NCBI RefSeq assembly: GCF_900119915.1
Contig: NZ_LT635455.1
Location: forward strand, 744,001-808,000
Reading direction: 5' to 3'
Source: Olsenella timonensis
Lineage (GTDB): Bacteria; Actinomycetota; Coriobacteriia; Coriobacteriales; Atopobiaceae
DNA: 64,000 bases
The position numbers and the translations under genes are program-made. Of this stretch, positions 10,805 through 19,504 are shown piece after piece (positions within the stretch are counted from its first letter, which is position 1; each line of letters starts with the position of its first letter). The notes below the pieces were generated by a model. That model had not been told where the DNA came from. It ran no database searches and worked only from the letters and a program-made list of their open reading frames with translations.

Positions 10805-11812
10805 GTGGTTAGCATTGTCCTAGCCAGTCATGGCACGTTCGCCGAGGGCATTAAGATGTCCGGCCAGATGATCTTTGGCCCGCAGGAGAACGTCGCAGCC
10901 GTGACGCTCATGCCCGAGATGGGGCCGGACGACCTTCGCGCCAAGCTGCTCGAGGCCGTCGCCGGCTTCGAGGACCAGGACCAGGTCCTGTTCCTCGTCG
11001 ACCTCCAGGGTGGCACGCCCTGGAACCAGGTCTCGCTGCTGCTCGGGGAGGAGGGGCACGAGCACTGGGTCGCCGTCGGCGGCCTCAACCTGCCGATGCT
11101 CGTCTCCGCCTACGGCGAGCGCATGGGCGCCGAGACCGCGGCCGACGTCGCCAAGGCCATCTACTCCGAGGCCAAGGCCGGCGTCTGCATCAAGCCCGAG
11201 GATCTCGCTCCCGCCGAGGCCGCTCCCGCGGCTCCCGCCGCCCCCGCCGCCGCTGCCGGCGCCATCCCGCCCGGCACCGTGCTCGGCGACGGTCACATCA
11301 AGATCGCCCACTGCCGCGTTGACACCCGCCTGCTCCACGGCCAGGTTGCCACCGCGTGGACCAAGGCGATCAACCCCGACCGCATCATCGTCGTCTCCGA
11401 CGGCGTCGCTCACGACGAGCTGCGCAAGACGATGATCGTCCAGGCCGCGCCTCCTGGAGTTAAGGCCCACGTCATTCCCATCAAGAAGATGATCGAGGTC
11501 GCCAAGGACCCGCGCTTCGGCGCCACCAAGGCCTTCCTGCTCTTCGAGACCCCGCAGGACGTCCTCAAGGCCATCGAGGGCGGCGTGGACATCAAGAACG
11601 TGAACATCGGCTCCATGGCCCACTCCGTGGGCAAGGTCGTCGTCACCAACGCGATCGCCATGGACCAGGCCGACGTCGAGTGCCTCGAGGCGCTCCAGGC
11701 CAAGGGCGTCACGTTCGACATCCGCAAGGTCCCGGCGGACTCGCCCGAGAACTTTGAGGCCATGATGAGCAAGGCCAAGTCCGAGCTCGCCGCACAGGCC
11801 GCACAGGCATAA
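10805..11812 (+). CDS. manX: PTS mannose-family EIIAB component
   Basis: A 335-residue fused phosphocarrier. The IIA domain (about 1-130) has its phosphorylated His at residue 9 in LASHGTFAEG. An Ala/Pro-rich linker (about 136-156) leads to the IIB domain (about 160-330), whose phosphorylated His is at about residue 178 in RLLHGQVATAW. It accepts phosphate from HPr and passes it to the sugar imported by IIC/IID. The GTG start follows GAAGGAGGTAAGC, a near-ideal ribosome-binding site. It is first in the operon IIAB-IIC-IID-DUF956. Substrate within the mannose/fructose/glucosamine class cannot be fixed. Confidence 0.95.
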   Translation: MVSIVLASHGTFAEGIKMSGQMIFGPQENVAAVTLMPEMGPDDLRAKLLEAVAGFEDQDQVLFLVDLQGGTPWNQVSLLLGEEGHEHWVAVGGLNLPMLVSAYGERMGAETAADVAKAIYSEAKAGVCIKPEDLAPAEAAPAAPAAPAAAAGAIPPGTVLGDGHIKIAHCRVDTRLLHGQVATAWTKAINPDRIIVVSDGVAHDELRKTMIVQAAPPGVKAHVIPIKKMIEVAKDPRFGATKAFLLFETPQDVLKAIEGGVDIKNVNIGSMAHSVGKVVVTNAIAMDQADVECLEALQAKGVTFDIRKVPADSPENFEAMMSKAKSELAAQAAQA

Positions 11813-11825
11813 GAAGGAGGGAAGC

Positions 11826-12638
11826 ATGTCGGTTTTCGCAATCGTCCTTATCGTCATTGTCGCCTTCTTTGCCGGCATGGAGGGCATCCTTGACGAGTTC
11901 CAGTTCCACCAGCCGCTGGTGGCCTGCACGCTGATTGGTCTGGTGACCGGTCACCTCGAGGCGGGCATCATCCTCGGCGGCACGCTCCAGATGATGGCCC
12001 TCGGCTGGGCCAACATCGGCGCCGCCGTCGCGCCCGACGCGGCGCTCGCCTCCGTGGCGTCCGCCATCCTCATGGTCATCGCCATCAACGGCGGCTCCGA
12101 CCAGGCCACGGCCATCACCACGGCCATCGCCGTCGCCGTGCCGCTGTCCGTCGCCGGCCTGTTCCTGACGATGATCGTCCGCACGCTCGCCATCCCCGTG
12201 GTCCACGCCCAGGACGCCGCTGCGGCCAAGGGCAACTTCGCGGCCATCGAGGCCTGGCAGATCGCTGCCATCTGCATGCAGGGCATCCGCATCGCCATCC
12301 CGGCCGCCGCGCTCTGCTTCATCCCCGACGAGGCCGTCATGGGCGCCCTCAACATGATGCCCGCGTGGCTCAACGAGGGCATGACGATCGGCGGCGGCAT
12401 GGTCGCGGCCGTCGGCTACGCCATGGTCATCAACATGATGGCCACCAACGAGGTCTGGCCGTTCTTCGCGCTCGGCTTCTGCGTCGCCGCCATCTCCGAG
12501 CTGACCCTCATCGCCCTCGGCGCCATCGGCATCTCCCTGGCCCTCATCTACCTGGGCCTCAAGGAGGCCGCCAAGGCCGGTGCCGGCGCCGCCGGCTCGG
12601 GCGACCCGCTCGGCGACATCCTGGACGACTACGAGTAG
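11826..12638 (+). CDS. manY: PTS mannose-family EIIC component
   Basis: A 270-residue membrane protein with several hydrophobic helices and the family's typical motif region near the start (FFAGMEGILDEFQFHQP), where the sugar path is formed with IID. It has a short acidic C-terminus. It lies 13 bases after manX with a GAAGGAGGGAAGC ribosome-binding site and 18 bases before the IID gene. Confidence 0.95.
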   Translation: MSVFAIVLIVIVAFFAGMEGILDEFQFHQPLVACTLIGLVTGHLEAGIILGGTLQMMALGWANIGAAVAPDAALASVASAILMVIAINGGSDQATAITTAIAVAVPLSVAGLFLTMIVRTLAIPVVHAQDAAAAKGNFAAIEAWQIAAICMQGIRIAIPAAALCFIPDEAVMGALNMMPAWLNEGMTIGGGMVAAVGYAMVINMMATNEVWPFFALGFCVAAISELTLIALGAIGISLALIYLGLKEAAKAGAGAAGSGDPLGDILDDYE

Positions 12639-12656
12639 GAAGGGAGGAGAGAACAC

Positions 12657-13595
12657 ATGGCAGAGAACAAGGTAACCCTGTCCAAGAAGGACCGCATGTC
12701 CGTCGCCTGGCGCCACCAGTTCCTCCAGGGCTCCTGGAACTACGAGCGCATGCAGAACGGCGGCTGGTGCTACTCCATCATCCCGGCCATCAAGAAGCTC
12801 TACCCCAGCAAGGATGACCAGATCGCGGCGCTCAAGCGTCACATGGAGTTCTACAACACGCACCCGTACGTCTCGGCCCCCGTCATGGGCGTCACGCTCG
12901 CCCTCGAGGAGGACCGCGCCAACGGCGCGCCCGTCGACGACGCCGCCATCCAGGGCGTCAAGGTCGGCATGATGGGCCCGCTCGCCGGCGTCGGTGACCC
13001 GGCGTTCTGGTTCACCCTCCGCCCGCTGCTCGGCGCGCTCGGCGCGTCGCTCGCCATGGAGGGCAACATCGTCGGCCCGATCCTGTTCTTCGTGCTCTGG
13101 AACCTCATCCGCATGGCGTTCATCTGGTACACGCAGGAGTTTGGCTACAAGCTCGGCACCTCCATCACCAAGGACCTCTCCGGTGGCCTGATGGGCAAGA
13201 TCACCGAGGGCGCCTCCATCCTCGGCATGTTCGTCATCGGTGGCCTGGTCCAGCGCTGGGTGTCCATCTCCTTCGCGCCGACGGTCTCCACCGTCACGCA
13301 GTCCGAGGGCGCCTACATCGACTGGGCGGCCATCCAGTCCACGGCCGACTCCTCGGGCGTGGCCCAGGCCATCCACGACGCCCTGAGCGGCTTCTCCTCG
13401 CTCGGCGCCACGGGCCTCGAGGTCGAGAAGGTCACCACGCTTCAGGCCAACCTCGACAGCCTCATCCCCGGCCTCGCCGCCGTGTGCGTGACGCTGCTGT
13501 GCTGCTGGCTGCTCAAGAAGAAGGTCTCGCCGATCGCCATCATCATCGGCATGTTCGTCGTGGGCATCGTCGGCCACCTCGTCGGCCTGCTCTAA
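12657..13595 (+). CDS. manZ: PTS mannose-family EIID component
   Basis: A 312-residue protein with the family's hallmark N-terminal cytoplasmic region (QGSWNYERMQNGGWCYSIIPA) and the MMGPLAGVGDPAFWFTLRP segment, followed by membrane helices to the C-terminus. It forms the translocation unit with IIC. It is co-transcribed with the upstream genes; a strong hairpin follows before the DUF956 gene, so downstream expression is probably lower. Confidence 0.95.
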   Translation: MAENKVTLSKKDRMSVAWRHQFLQGSWNYERMQNGGWCYSIIPAIKKLYPSKDDQIAALKRHMEFYNTHPYVSAPVMGVTLALEEDRANGAPVDDAAIQGVKVGMMGPLAGVGDPAFWFTLRPLLGALGASLAMEGNIVGPILFFVLWNLIRMAFIWYTQEFGYKLGTSITKDLSGGLMGKITEGASILGMFVIGGLVQRWVSISFAPTVSTVTQSEGAYIDWAAIQSTADSSGVAQAIHDALSGFSSLGATGLEVEKVTTLQANLDSLIPGLAAVCVTLLCCWLLKKKVSPIAIIIGMFVVGIVGHLVGLL

Positions 13596-13616
13596 GCTCG
13601 CCATCTCGGCCTTCTC

Positions 13617-13681
13617 GGGGCCGCGCATCCGTCGGAAGTGTCACAATGACTCTTTGCGACGGGGCGCGGCCCCTCGCTTTT
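13617..13681 (+). terminator. Hairpin between the IID and DUF956 genes
   Basis: The arms 13617-13634 and 13657-13673 pair over about 16 bases with one small bulge and are followed by TCGCTTTTC. It may be a partial terminator that lowers transcription of the DUF956 gene. Confidence 0.7.
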
Positions 13682-13704
13682 CTCGGAAAGGAAGGGGCAG
13701 GGTC

Positions 13705-14091
13705 ATGGCCCAGTCTCAGAACACCACGGTCGACCTCACCATCCCGGCCACCATGTTCACGGGCTTTTCCGTCACCGGCTCGATGATGGTGGGGGACAGG
13801 GCGCTCGAGTTCTACAACGAGCGCAACGTCGAGGACTACATCCAGATCCCGTGGGACCAGGTCGACCACATCGACGCGTCGGTCATGTTCGGCGGCCGCG
13901 TGATCCCGCGCTTCGCGGTCTTCACCAAGGAGAACGGGCACTTCTCGTTCTCCGCCCGCAACAACCACAGGCTGCTGCGTGCCGTGCGCGACCACATCGG
14001 CGGCGAGAAGATCGTGCGATCGGCGACGTTCTTCGGCGTCATGCGCGCGGGCTTCGCGGGGCTGTTCCGTTGCCTCTTCCGGCGCGGGTAG
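13705..14091 (+). CDS. DUF956 family protein (ManO-like, mannose PTS accessory)
   Basis: A 128-residue protein that matches the DUF956 family, found at the end of mannose PTS operons in lactic acid bacteria, where it is called ManO and thought to influence operon expression. Visible features are an N-terminal stretch predicted as beta strands, IPWDQVDHIDASVMFGG in the middle, and a basic, partly hydrophobic C-terminus. The ATG follows GGAAGGGGCAGG. Position after IIAB-IIC-IID supports the call. Confidence 0.85.
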   Translation: MAQSQNTTVDLTIPATMFTGFSVTGSMMVGDRALEFYNERNVEDYIQIPWDQVDHIDASVMFGGRVIPRFAVFTKENGHFSFSARNNHRLLRAVRDHIGGEKIVRSATFFGVMRAGFAGLFRCLFRRG

Positions 14092-14163
14092 CGCGCGCAG
14101 CGACGTGGCCGGTGCCCCTGCGCCGCCGTCATGGAATCCGCGCGCAGACGTCGTGCGCGGTGC

Positions 14164-14169
14164 TAGAAT
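14164..14169 (+). promoter_or_regulatory. -10 box for efp
   Basis: TAGAAT is 36 bases before the efp start, separating efp from the PTS operon. No clear -35 is seen. Confidence 0.5.
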
Positions 14170-14204
14170 AGCGCCTGTATGTGAGCACGACGGAAAGGCG
14201 CAAC

Positions 14205-14771
14205 ATGGCAACCATCAGCACCGCAGACTTCAAGAACGGCATGGGCCTCAAGATCAACGACAAGTACTACACGATCGTCGAGTTCCAGCACGTCAAGCCC
14301 GGCAAGGGCGGTGCCTTCGTCCGCTACAAGATCCGCGACCTCAAGACCGGCCGCGTGATCGACCAGACCTGCAACGCCGGCACCAAGTTCGAGAACGTGC
14401 AGCTCATCACCAAGGAGATGCAGTACCTCTACAACGACGGCGGCACCTTCTACTTCATGGACAACGAGACCTACGAGCAGGTCGAGCTCCCCGCCGACTT
14501 CATCGGCGACAACGCCAAGTGGTTCAAGGAGAACGACAACGCCCAGCTCCTCTACGCTGACACCGAGCTGCTCGGCGTGGAGCCCCCGATGTTCATCGAG
14601 GTCGAGATCACCGAGACCGACCCCGGCTTCAAGGGCGACACCGTCCAGGGCGGCACCAAGCCGGCCACCGTGGAGACCGGCGCCGTGATCCAGGTCCCGC
14701 TCTACCTCAACGTGGGCGAGAAGATCAAGGTCGACACGCGCGACGGCGGCAAGTTCGTCGGTCGCGTCTAG
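14205..14771 (+). CDS. efp: Translation elongation factor P
   Basis: A 188-residue three-domain EF-P that relieves ribosome stalling at proline runs. The modified-loop residue is Lys34 in HVKPGKGGAF, while the usual bacterial OB-domain signature is seen in the C-terminal third (FKGDTVQGGTKPATVETG). No epmA/epmB, earP or ymfI-type modification gene is visible nearby. The ATG at 14205 is preferred over an upstream in-frame GTG because it has GGAAAGGC before it. Confidence 0.97.
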   Translation: MATISTADFKNGMGLKINDKYYTIVEFQHVKPGKGGAFVRYKIRDLKTGRVIDQTCNAGTKFENVQLITKEMQYLYNDGGTFYFMDNETYEQVELPADFIGDNAKWFKENDNAQLLYADTELLGVEPPMFIEVEITETDPGFKGDTVQGGTKPATVETGAVIQVPLYLNVGEKIKVDTRDGGKFVGRV

Positions 14772-14806
14772 CCCTCGCGCCCGTCCGGGCGACAGGAGCG
14801 AGCGCG

Positions 14807-14845
14807 CGGGGCCGCCTCGGGGAGTCCGGGGCGGCCCCGTCCTTC
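14807..14845 (+). terminator. Terminator after efp
   Basis: A GGGGCCGCC / GGGCGGCCCC stem is followed by GTCCTTCTC. The T-run is weak, but a new -10 box follows at once. Confidence 0.6.
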
Positions 14846-14881
14846 TCGCCGCCAAGCTCGTCGCGGCGGCAGGACAACGGG

Positions 14882-14887
14882 TATACT
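14882..14887 (+). promoter_or_regulatory. -10 box for the gls24-nusB operon
   Basis: TATACT is 38 bases before the Gls24-family start, downstream of the efp terminator. The -35 is not obvious. Confidence 0.5.
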
Positions 14888-14925
14888 GTGACGGTGACCG
14901 TATGATGCGAGCAAGGGGGTCCTCC

Positions 14926-15288
14926 ATGGCAGAAAGCGAGCTCTTCGTCTCTGGCATCGGCATCTCCAGGGATGTCGTCTCCACGATCGTCGGAATCGCG
15001 GCCCGCCGCGTCGAGGGCGTGGCCTCCGTCGGCGGCAACGACATCGCCTCCAGCCTGATCAGCGTGTTCACCAGCAGGAGCGTCGCGCCGGAGAAGGCCG
15101 TGGAGTCCACCGTCGAGGACGACGCCCTGCACGTGACGGTTCACCTGGCCGTCTTCTACGGCTACCCGTTCACCAAGCTCGCCGCTGACGTTCGCGCCGA
15201 GGTCGCCCGTGCCGTGACCGAGCAGATCGGCGTCGCCGTCTCCGCCGTCGACGTCTGCATCGACAGCCTCGTCTTCCCCAAGGAGTAA
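14926..15288 (+). CDS. Asp23/Gls24 family envelope stress-response protein (YqhY-like)
   Basis: A 120-residue Asp23/Gls24-domain protein. The family core is clear: ISRDVVSTIVGIAARRVEGV, then a charged beta region, then VRAEVARAVTEQIGV. In Bacillus the YqhY relative sits in the same neighbourhood (efp, accBC, yqhY, nusB) and has been linked to fatty acid synthesis control. Here accB and accC are missing from the run. The ATG at 14926 with AAGGGGG before it is preferred over two upstream ATGs. Confidence 0.88.
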   Translation: MAESELFVSGIGISRDVVSTIVGIAARRVEGVASVGGNDIASSLISVFTSRSVAPEKAVESTVEDDALHVTVHLAVFYGYPFTKLAADVRAEVARAVTEQIGVAVSAVDVCIDSLVFPKE

Positions 15289-15295
15289 TCGCACC

Positions 15296-15769
15296 TTGAG
15301 CACACACTTCGGTGGGCGCACCCTCGCCCGCAGCCAGGCTCTCCAGCTGCTGTTCCAGGCGGAGGCCAACTCTCGCGCCGTGATCGAGGTCCTCGACGGC
15401 GAGTACGCCCTCTCGCAGGGCCCGCTGGAGGACTACGCCCGCCGCCTCGCCCTGGGCGCCGACGAGCGCCGTCCCGACCTCGACGCCGTCATCTCCGTGC
15501 GCTCCACGGGCTGGTCGCTCTCGCGCATGAACGCCGTCGACCGCAACCTGCTGCGCCTCGCGCTCTACGAGATGCTCTTCGTCGACGAGGTCGACGTCGC
15601 CGTGACGATCGACGAGTGCGTCGAGCTGGCCAAGGCCTACGGCACCGACGAGTCGTCGCGCTTCGTGAACGGCATCCTCGGTCGCGTCGCCGACGACCTC
15701 GACGCCGGCGTTGACGTCGTCGCGGCCTCGCGCCCGGCCCCTGCCTCCCCGGAGGGGGAGGGGGCCTGA
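15296..15769 (+). CDS. nusB: Transcription antitermination factor NusB
   Basis: A 157-residue all-helical NusB that joins NusE in the rRNA antitermination complex. Recognisable blocks are RSQALQLLFQAE at the start, SLSRMNAVDRNLLRLALYEM in the middle and DESSRFVNGILGRV near the end. It appears to start with TTG seven bases after the gls24 stop, an unusual start codon that suggests translational coupling. A short Ala/Pro-rich tail follows the domain. It overlaps xseB by one base. Confidence 0.95.
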   Translation: MSTHFGGRTLARSQALQLLFQAEANSRAVIEVLDGEYALSQGPLEDYARRLALGADERRPDLDAVISVRSTGWSLSRMNAVDRNLLRLALYEMLFVDEVDVAVTIDECVELAKAYGTDESSRFVNGILGRVADDLDAGVDVVAASRPAPASPEGEGA

Positions 15770-16050
15770 TGGCACGCGTCGACGTCTCCCAGTACCAGAC
15801 CTTCGGCCAGATCAACGAGCGCCTGGACGCGCTTGTGGGCCAGGTGCGCGACAAGGACGTCTCGCTGGAGCGCTCGCTCGACCTCTTCGACGAGGCCATC
15901 GCGCTCGGGTCGAAGGCCGTGAGCCTCGTCGACGCCACGGACTTCTCGCCCGAGGAGGAGGCTCGCCTCGCCGACGCCACGGACGGGCCCGAGAAGGACG
16001 CCTCGCCCGAGCCCGCCGACCCGACCGAGCCCCCGAGCGACGGGCGCTAG
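15769..16050 (+). CDS. xseB: Exodeoxyribonuclease VII small subunit
   Basis: A 93-residue protein. Residues about 10-55 match the XseB helical hairpin (INERLDALVGQVRDKDVSLE followed by SLDLFDEAIALG), and the last 35 residues are an acidic, Pro-rich tail. XseB works only in complex with XseA, which is absent from this window; in many Gram-positives xseA lies just upstream. It overlaps nusB by one base and is 3 bases before tlyA. Confidence 0.88.
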   Translation: MARVDVSQYQTFGQINERLDALVGQVRDKDVSLERSLDLFDEAIALGSKAVSLVDATDFSPEEEARLADATDGPEKDASPEPADPTEPPSDGR

Positions 16051-16053
16051 CGC

Positions 16054-16791
16054 ATGCCGCGCCGCCGCCGGCTCGACGCCGAGCTCGTCGAGCAGGGGTT
16101 CTTCTCGTCCGCAGACGACGCGATGCGCGCCGTGATGGCGGGCGACGTGTCCACCACCGACCGACGCCTCGCCTCCCCCGGCGAGCAGGTCACCCCCGGC
16201 ATTCCCCTTCACGTGCGCGGACGGGCGGCCTACGTGAGTCGCGGCGGCCTCAAGCTGGAGCGCGGCCTCGCCGCCTTTGGCGTGGACCCATGCGGGCTCG
16301 CGTGCCTCGACGTGGGCTGCTCGACCGGGGGCTTCACCGACTGCCTGCTCAAGCACGGAGCCGCCTCCGTCGTCGCCGTCGACGTCGGCTACGCGCAGTT
16401 CTCCTGGGAGCTGCGCGGCGACGCGCGCGTCCGCCTGCTCGAGCGGACCAACGTCGTCGATGTGCCCGAGCTTCTGGGGGAGGGCGTCGTCGACCTGGCC
16501 GTGTGCGACGTCTCGTTCACGTCGGTGACCACGGTGCTGCCCGCGGTGCTCGCGCTGCTGCGGGCGGGCGGGACCTTCCTCACGCTGGTTAAGCCCCAGT
16601 TCGAGGCCGCCCGCGAGGACGTGGGGGAGGGGGGCGTGGTCCGCGAGCCGCGCGTGCGCGCGGCGGCGCTCGAGCGGGTGCGCACCTCGTTCGAGGACGC
16701 CGGCCTCGTCGTGCGCGGGAGCTGCGAGAGCCCGATCACTGGTCACAAGGGAAACGTCGAGTACCTCCTCTGCGCCGACCTGCCAAAATAG
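16054..16791 (+). CDS. tlyA: TlyA-family 2'-O-rRNA methyltransferase
   Basis: A 245-residue protein with an N-terminal S4 RNA-binding domain (residues about 1-62) and an FtsJ/RrmJ-like methyltransferase domain. The SAM-binding motif is LDVGCSTGGFTD at about residues 85-97. A later CDVSFTSVTTVLP strand and the LVKPQFE motif carry further catalytic-type residues. Relatives methylate 16S and 23S rRNA and affect capreomycin sensitivity; some are annotated as hemolysin A. It lies in the conserved order nusB-xseB-tlyA-nadK-recN. Confidence 0.93.
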   Translation: MPRRRRLDAELVEQGFFSSADDAMRAVMAGDVSTTDRRLASPGEQVTPGIPLHVRGRAAYVSRGGLKLERGLAAFGVDPCGLACLDVGCSTGGFTDCLLKHGAASVVAVDVGYAQFSWELRGDARVRLLERTNVVDVPELLGEGVVDLAVCDVSFTSVTTVLPAVLALLRAGGTFLTLVKPQFEAAREDVGEGGVVREPRVRAAALERVRTSFEDAGLVVRGSCESPITGHKGNVEYLLCADLPK

Positions 16792-16897
16792 CGCCCGCTC
16801 CTCGGTCTCCGCGCCCTTCTCGCCTGCCGCCCGCGAGCGCCCCGGACTCTCGGGCACGTGGCACCGGGACGGTGTGACCCGCGCGGGAGCGGCGGGG

Positions 16898-16903
16898 TAT
16901 ACT
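16898..16903 (+). promoter_or_regulatory. -10 box for nadK-recN
   Basis: TATACT is 37 bases before the nadK start, in a 148-base gap after tlyA. Confidence 0.5.
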
Positions 16904-16939
16904 GGCAGGGACGAACGCCCGAGAGAAAGGCCGGCAGCT

Positions 16940-17794
16940 GTGAAGGTTCTGATCGTCCCCAACTATGCGCGGGAGGACGCGATTGAGAGCGCCCGCCGGC
17001 TCGAGCGCTGGCTCGACGAAGAGGGCGTCGACGTCGCGTGGGCGCACGACAAGCGCCTGCTGCCCGACGCGACCGCCTCGGCGGACGGCTGCGACCTCGT
17101 GGTCTCGCTCGGCGGCGACGGGACGCTGCTGCGCGCGGCGCGCATCGTGGGGTATGCGGGCGTGCCCGTGCTCGGCATCTCCTACGGCCACCTCGGGTTC
17201 CTCACCTCCGCCGGCCCCGAGGACCTGCTCGAGACCGTCCGCGATGCCCTGGCGGGCGAGCTGCACGTCTCGCGCCGTGCGACCCTCGACATCGAGTGCG
17301 AGTTCGTGCTCGAGGACGGCTCGTCCCGGCTGGTCCACAGCTTCGCGCTCAACGACTTCGCGCTCTCGCGCGGAGGCGCCGGGGACATGGTGGAGTTCGA
17401 CGTCTCCGTCTCGGGCAAGCACATCGACCGCCTGCGCGGCGACGGCTTCGTAGTCTCCACGGCGACCGGCTCCACCGGCTACGCGCTCGCCGCCGGCGGC
17501 CCCATCGTGACCCCTGAGTTCACGGGCATGGTCTGCGTCCCCATCGCGCCGCACACCATCATGGCGCGCGCCTTCCTCACCTCGCCGGCAGACGTCGTGG
17601 AGATCGAGATGAGCCCCGAGCGCCCTGCCATGCGCCACTTCTTCGCCGACGGCCAGCCGGTGCGCCGCGAGGGCGGCACGGGCGTGCGCGCCGTCGTCCG
17701 GCGCGGCCCCGGGGACCTCCTGCTCCTCGACCGCAGCACCCAGAGCTTCTATGACTCGGTCTCCCGTGTCTTCTACGGACAGGTGGGCAAGTGA
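16940..17794 (+). CDS. nadK: NAD kinase
   Basis: A 284-residue ATP-NAD kinase making NADP. Diagnostic motifs are LGGDGTLLRAAR (catalytic Asp in GGDG, about residues 59-70), the GHLGFL block, ALNDFALSRG (the NE/D-type motif) and DGFVVSTATGSTGYALAAGG. GTG is taken as the start because the fold begins with MKVLIVPN and GAGAAAGG lies upstream. It precedes recN by 52 bases; argR, often found between the two, is absent. Confidence 0.95.
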   Translation: MKVLIVPNYAREDAIESARRLERWLDEEGVDVAWAHDKRLLPDATASADGCDLVVSLGGDGTLLRAARIVGYAGVPVLGISYGHLGFLTSAGPEDLLETVRDALAGELHVSRRATLDIECEFVLEDGSSRLVHSFALNDFALSRGGAGDMVEFDVSVSGKHIDRLRGDGFVVSTATGSTGYALAAGGPIVTPEFTGMVCVPIAPHTIMARAFLTSPADVVEIEMSPERPAMRHFFADGQPVRREGGTGVRAVVRRGPGDLLLLDRSTQSFYDSVSRVFYGQVGK

Positions 17795-17846
17795 TGCCGC
17801 GGCAGACGGGCGTCGCCGCGGCCGAGGGGGACGGGCGGGCCGCGCG

Positions 17847-19490
17847 ATGATCGACGAGCTGCATGTCCGCGACGTGGCGCTGATCCGCGACGCGACCATC
17901 GAGCCGTCCGCGGGCCTCACCGTGCTCACGGGCGAAACGGGCGCCGGCAAGACGGCGCTGCTCTCCTCGATCAAGCTTCTGGTGGGAGAGCGTGCCGACG
18001 CCGGGATGGTCCGCGAGGGCTCTGCCTCGCTCGAGGTGGAGGGCCGACTGTTCCTCCCCGGAGACGACGAGGACGGCACCGTCGTGCGTCGGCGCGTGTC
18101 CAGCGACGGTCGCGGGCGCGTGGAGCTCTCCGGCCACATGGCGAGCGTTCGCGAGCTCGCCGAGCGCGTGGGGTCCACCGTCGACCTCTGCGGCCAGCAC
18201 GAGCACCAGCGGCTGCTCGCGGTGTCCACGCATGCCGAGCTGCTCGACGCCTGGGCCGGCCCGGCGGCAGAGGGCGCGCTCGCGGCCTACCGCGACGCGC
18301 TCGCGGCGAGTGCGAGGGCGGCGGCAGAGCTCGAGCGCGTGCGCGACATGGGGCGCGCCACGGGCGAGCGCCTCGACCAGGCCGCCTTCGTGCTGCGTCG
18401 CATCGACGAGGTGAACCCGCTCGACGGCGAGCTCGAGGAGCTCGAGGCTCGGCTTCCGCGCGTGGAGCACGGGGAGGCCCTCATGTCGGCGGCGGCCGGG
18501 GCGCGGGAGCGGCTCTCCGGCGACGAGGGGGCCTGCGACGCCCTCGGCGACGCGGTGCGCGCGCTCGAGGAGGCCTCGCGCTACGACGAGCGCCTCGCCG
18601 CGTGGGCCAGGTCGCTCGAGAGCTCGCTGATCGACATCGAGGACGTCTCGTCGGAGCTGCGCGACTACGCCGACGAGGTCGACTTCGACCCCGAGGAGCT
18701 CGACCGGCTGCAGACCCGCCTGGCGGCCCTCGAGGGGCTTCGCCGTTCCTTCGGGCCGCGCATGTCCGACGTGTTCCGCCGCCGCGACGAGGCGCGCGAG
18801 GTCGTGTCGGCGGCGAGCGACGGCGGCGAGCTCGAGCGGCGTGCCGCCGAAGAGCTCGCTCGCCGCGAGGCCGAGCTCGCCGCGGCGGCCGACGCGCTCG
18901 ACGCGGTGCGCGCCGAGGCGGCGCCGCGCCTGTCCGCGGCCGTCTCCGAGCAGATGGCGCTTCTCGAGATGGGGGGCGCGGGGCTGGAGGTCGTGCAGGA
19001 GCGTCTGCCGCGCGACGAGTGGGGCGCACGCGGGCCGTCGCGCGTGGAGTTCCTCTACCGACCGGGCGCCGGCCTCACGGCGCGCCCGCTGCGCCGAATC
19101 GCGTCGGGCGGCGAGGTCAGCCGCGTGATGCTCGCCCTCAAGGTGGTCCTCGGCGAGGCGGACGCGTGTGAGACGCTCGTCTTCGACGAGGTCGACGCCG
19201 GCGTGGGCGGGGCCACGGCGGTCGCGCTCGCGGGCGTGCTGGCGCATCTGGCCAGGACGCACCAGGTCATCGTGGTCACGCACCTCGCACAGGTTGCCGT
19301 GGCGGCGGAGCGGCACTATCTGGTCGAGAAGCGTGAGGGGGAGGGGGGCGTCCCCGAGACCACGCTCACGGAGATCTCCGGCGAGGACCGCGTGGCCGAG
19401 GTGGCGCGCATGCTCTCCGGCGACACGGGTGCGGCGAGCCGCGATCTTGCGCGCGAGATGCTCGTGGAGCGCTCGGGCGGGTCCAGCTAG
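17847..19490 (+). CDS. recN: DNA repair protein RecN
   Basis: A 547-residue SMC-like ATPase involved in double-strand break repair. Walker A is GETGAGKTALL at about residues 30-40. A long helical arm runs from about 150 to 370. The ABC signature region is IASGGEVSRVMLAL, and Walker B is LVFDEVDAGVGG near residue 450. The length is typical of the family. It ends the nadK unit; a palindromic repeat cluster follows. Confidence 0.96.
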   Translation: MIDELHVRDVALIRDATIEPSAGLTVLTGETGAGKTALLSSIKLLVGERADAGMVREGSASLEVEGRLFLPGDDEDGTVVRRRVSSDGRGRVELSGHMASVRELAERVGSTVDLCGQHEHQRLLAVSTHAELLDAWAGPAAEGALAAYRDALAASARAAAELERVRDMGRATGERLDQAAFVLRRIDEVNPLDGELEELEARLPRVEHGEALMSAAAGARERLSGDEGACDALGDAVRALEEASRYDERLAAWARSLESSLIDIEDVSSELRDYADEVDFDPEELDRLQTRLAALEGLRRSFGPRMSDVFRRRDEAREVVSAASDGGELERRAAEELARREAELAAAADALDAVRAEAAPRLSAAVSEQMALLEMGGAGLEVVQERLPRDEWGARGPSRVEFLYRPGAGLTARPLRRIASGGEVSRVMLALKVVLGEADACETLVFDEVDAGVGGATAVALAGVLAHLARTHQVIVVTHLAQVAVAAERHYLVEKREGEGGVPETTLTEISGEDRVAEVARMLSGDTGAASRDLAREMLVERSGGSS

Positions 19491-19504
19491 CGCGAAGGCG
19501 TGTT

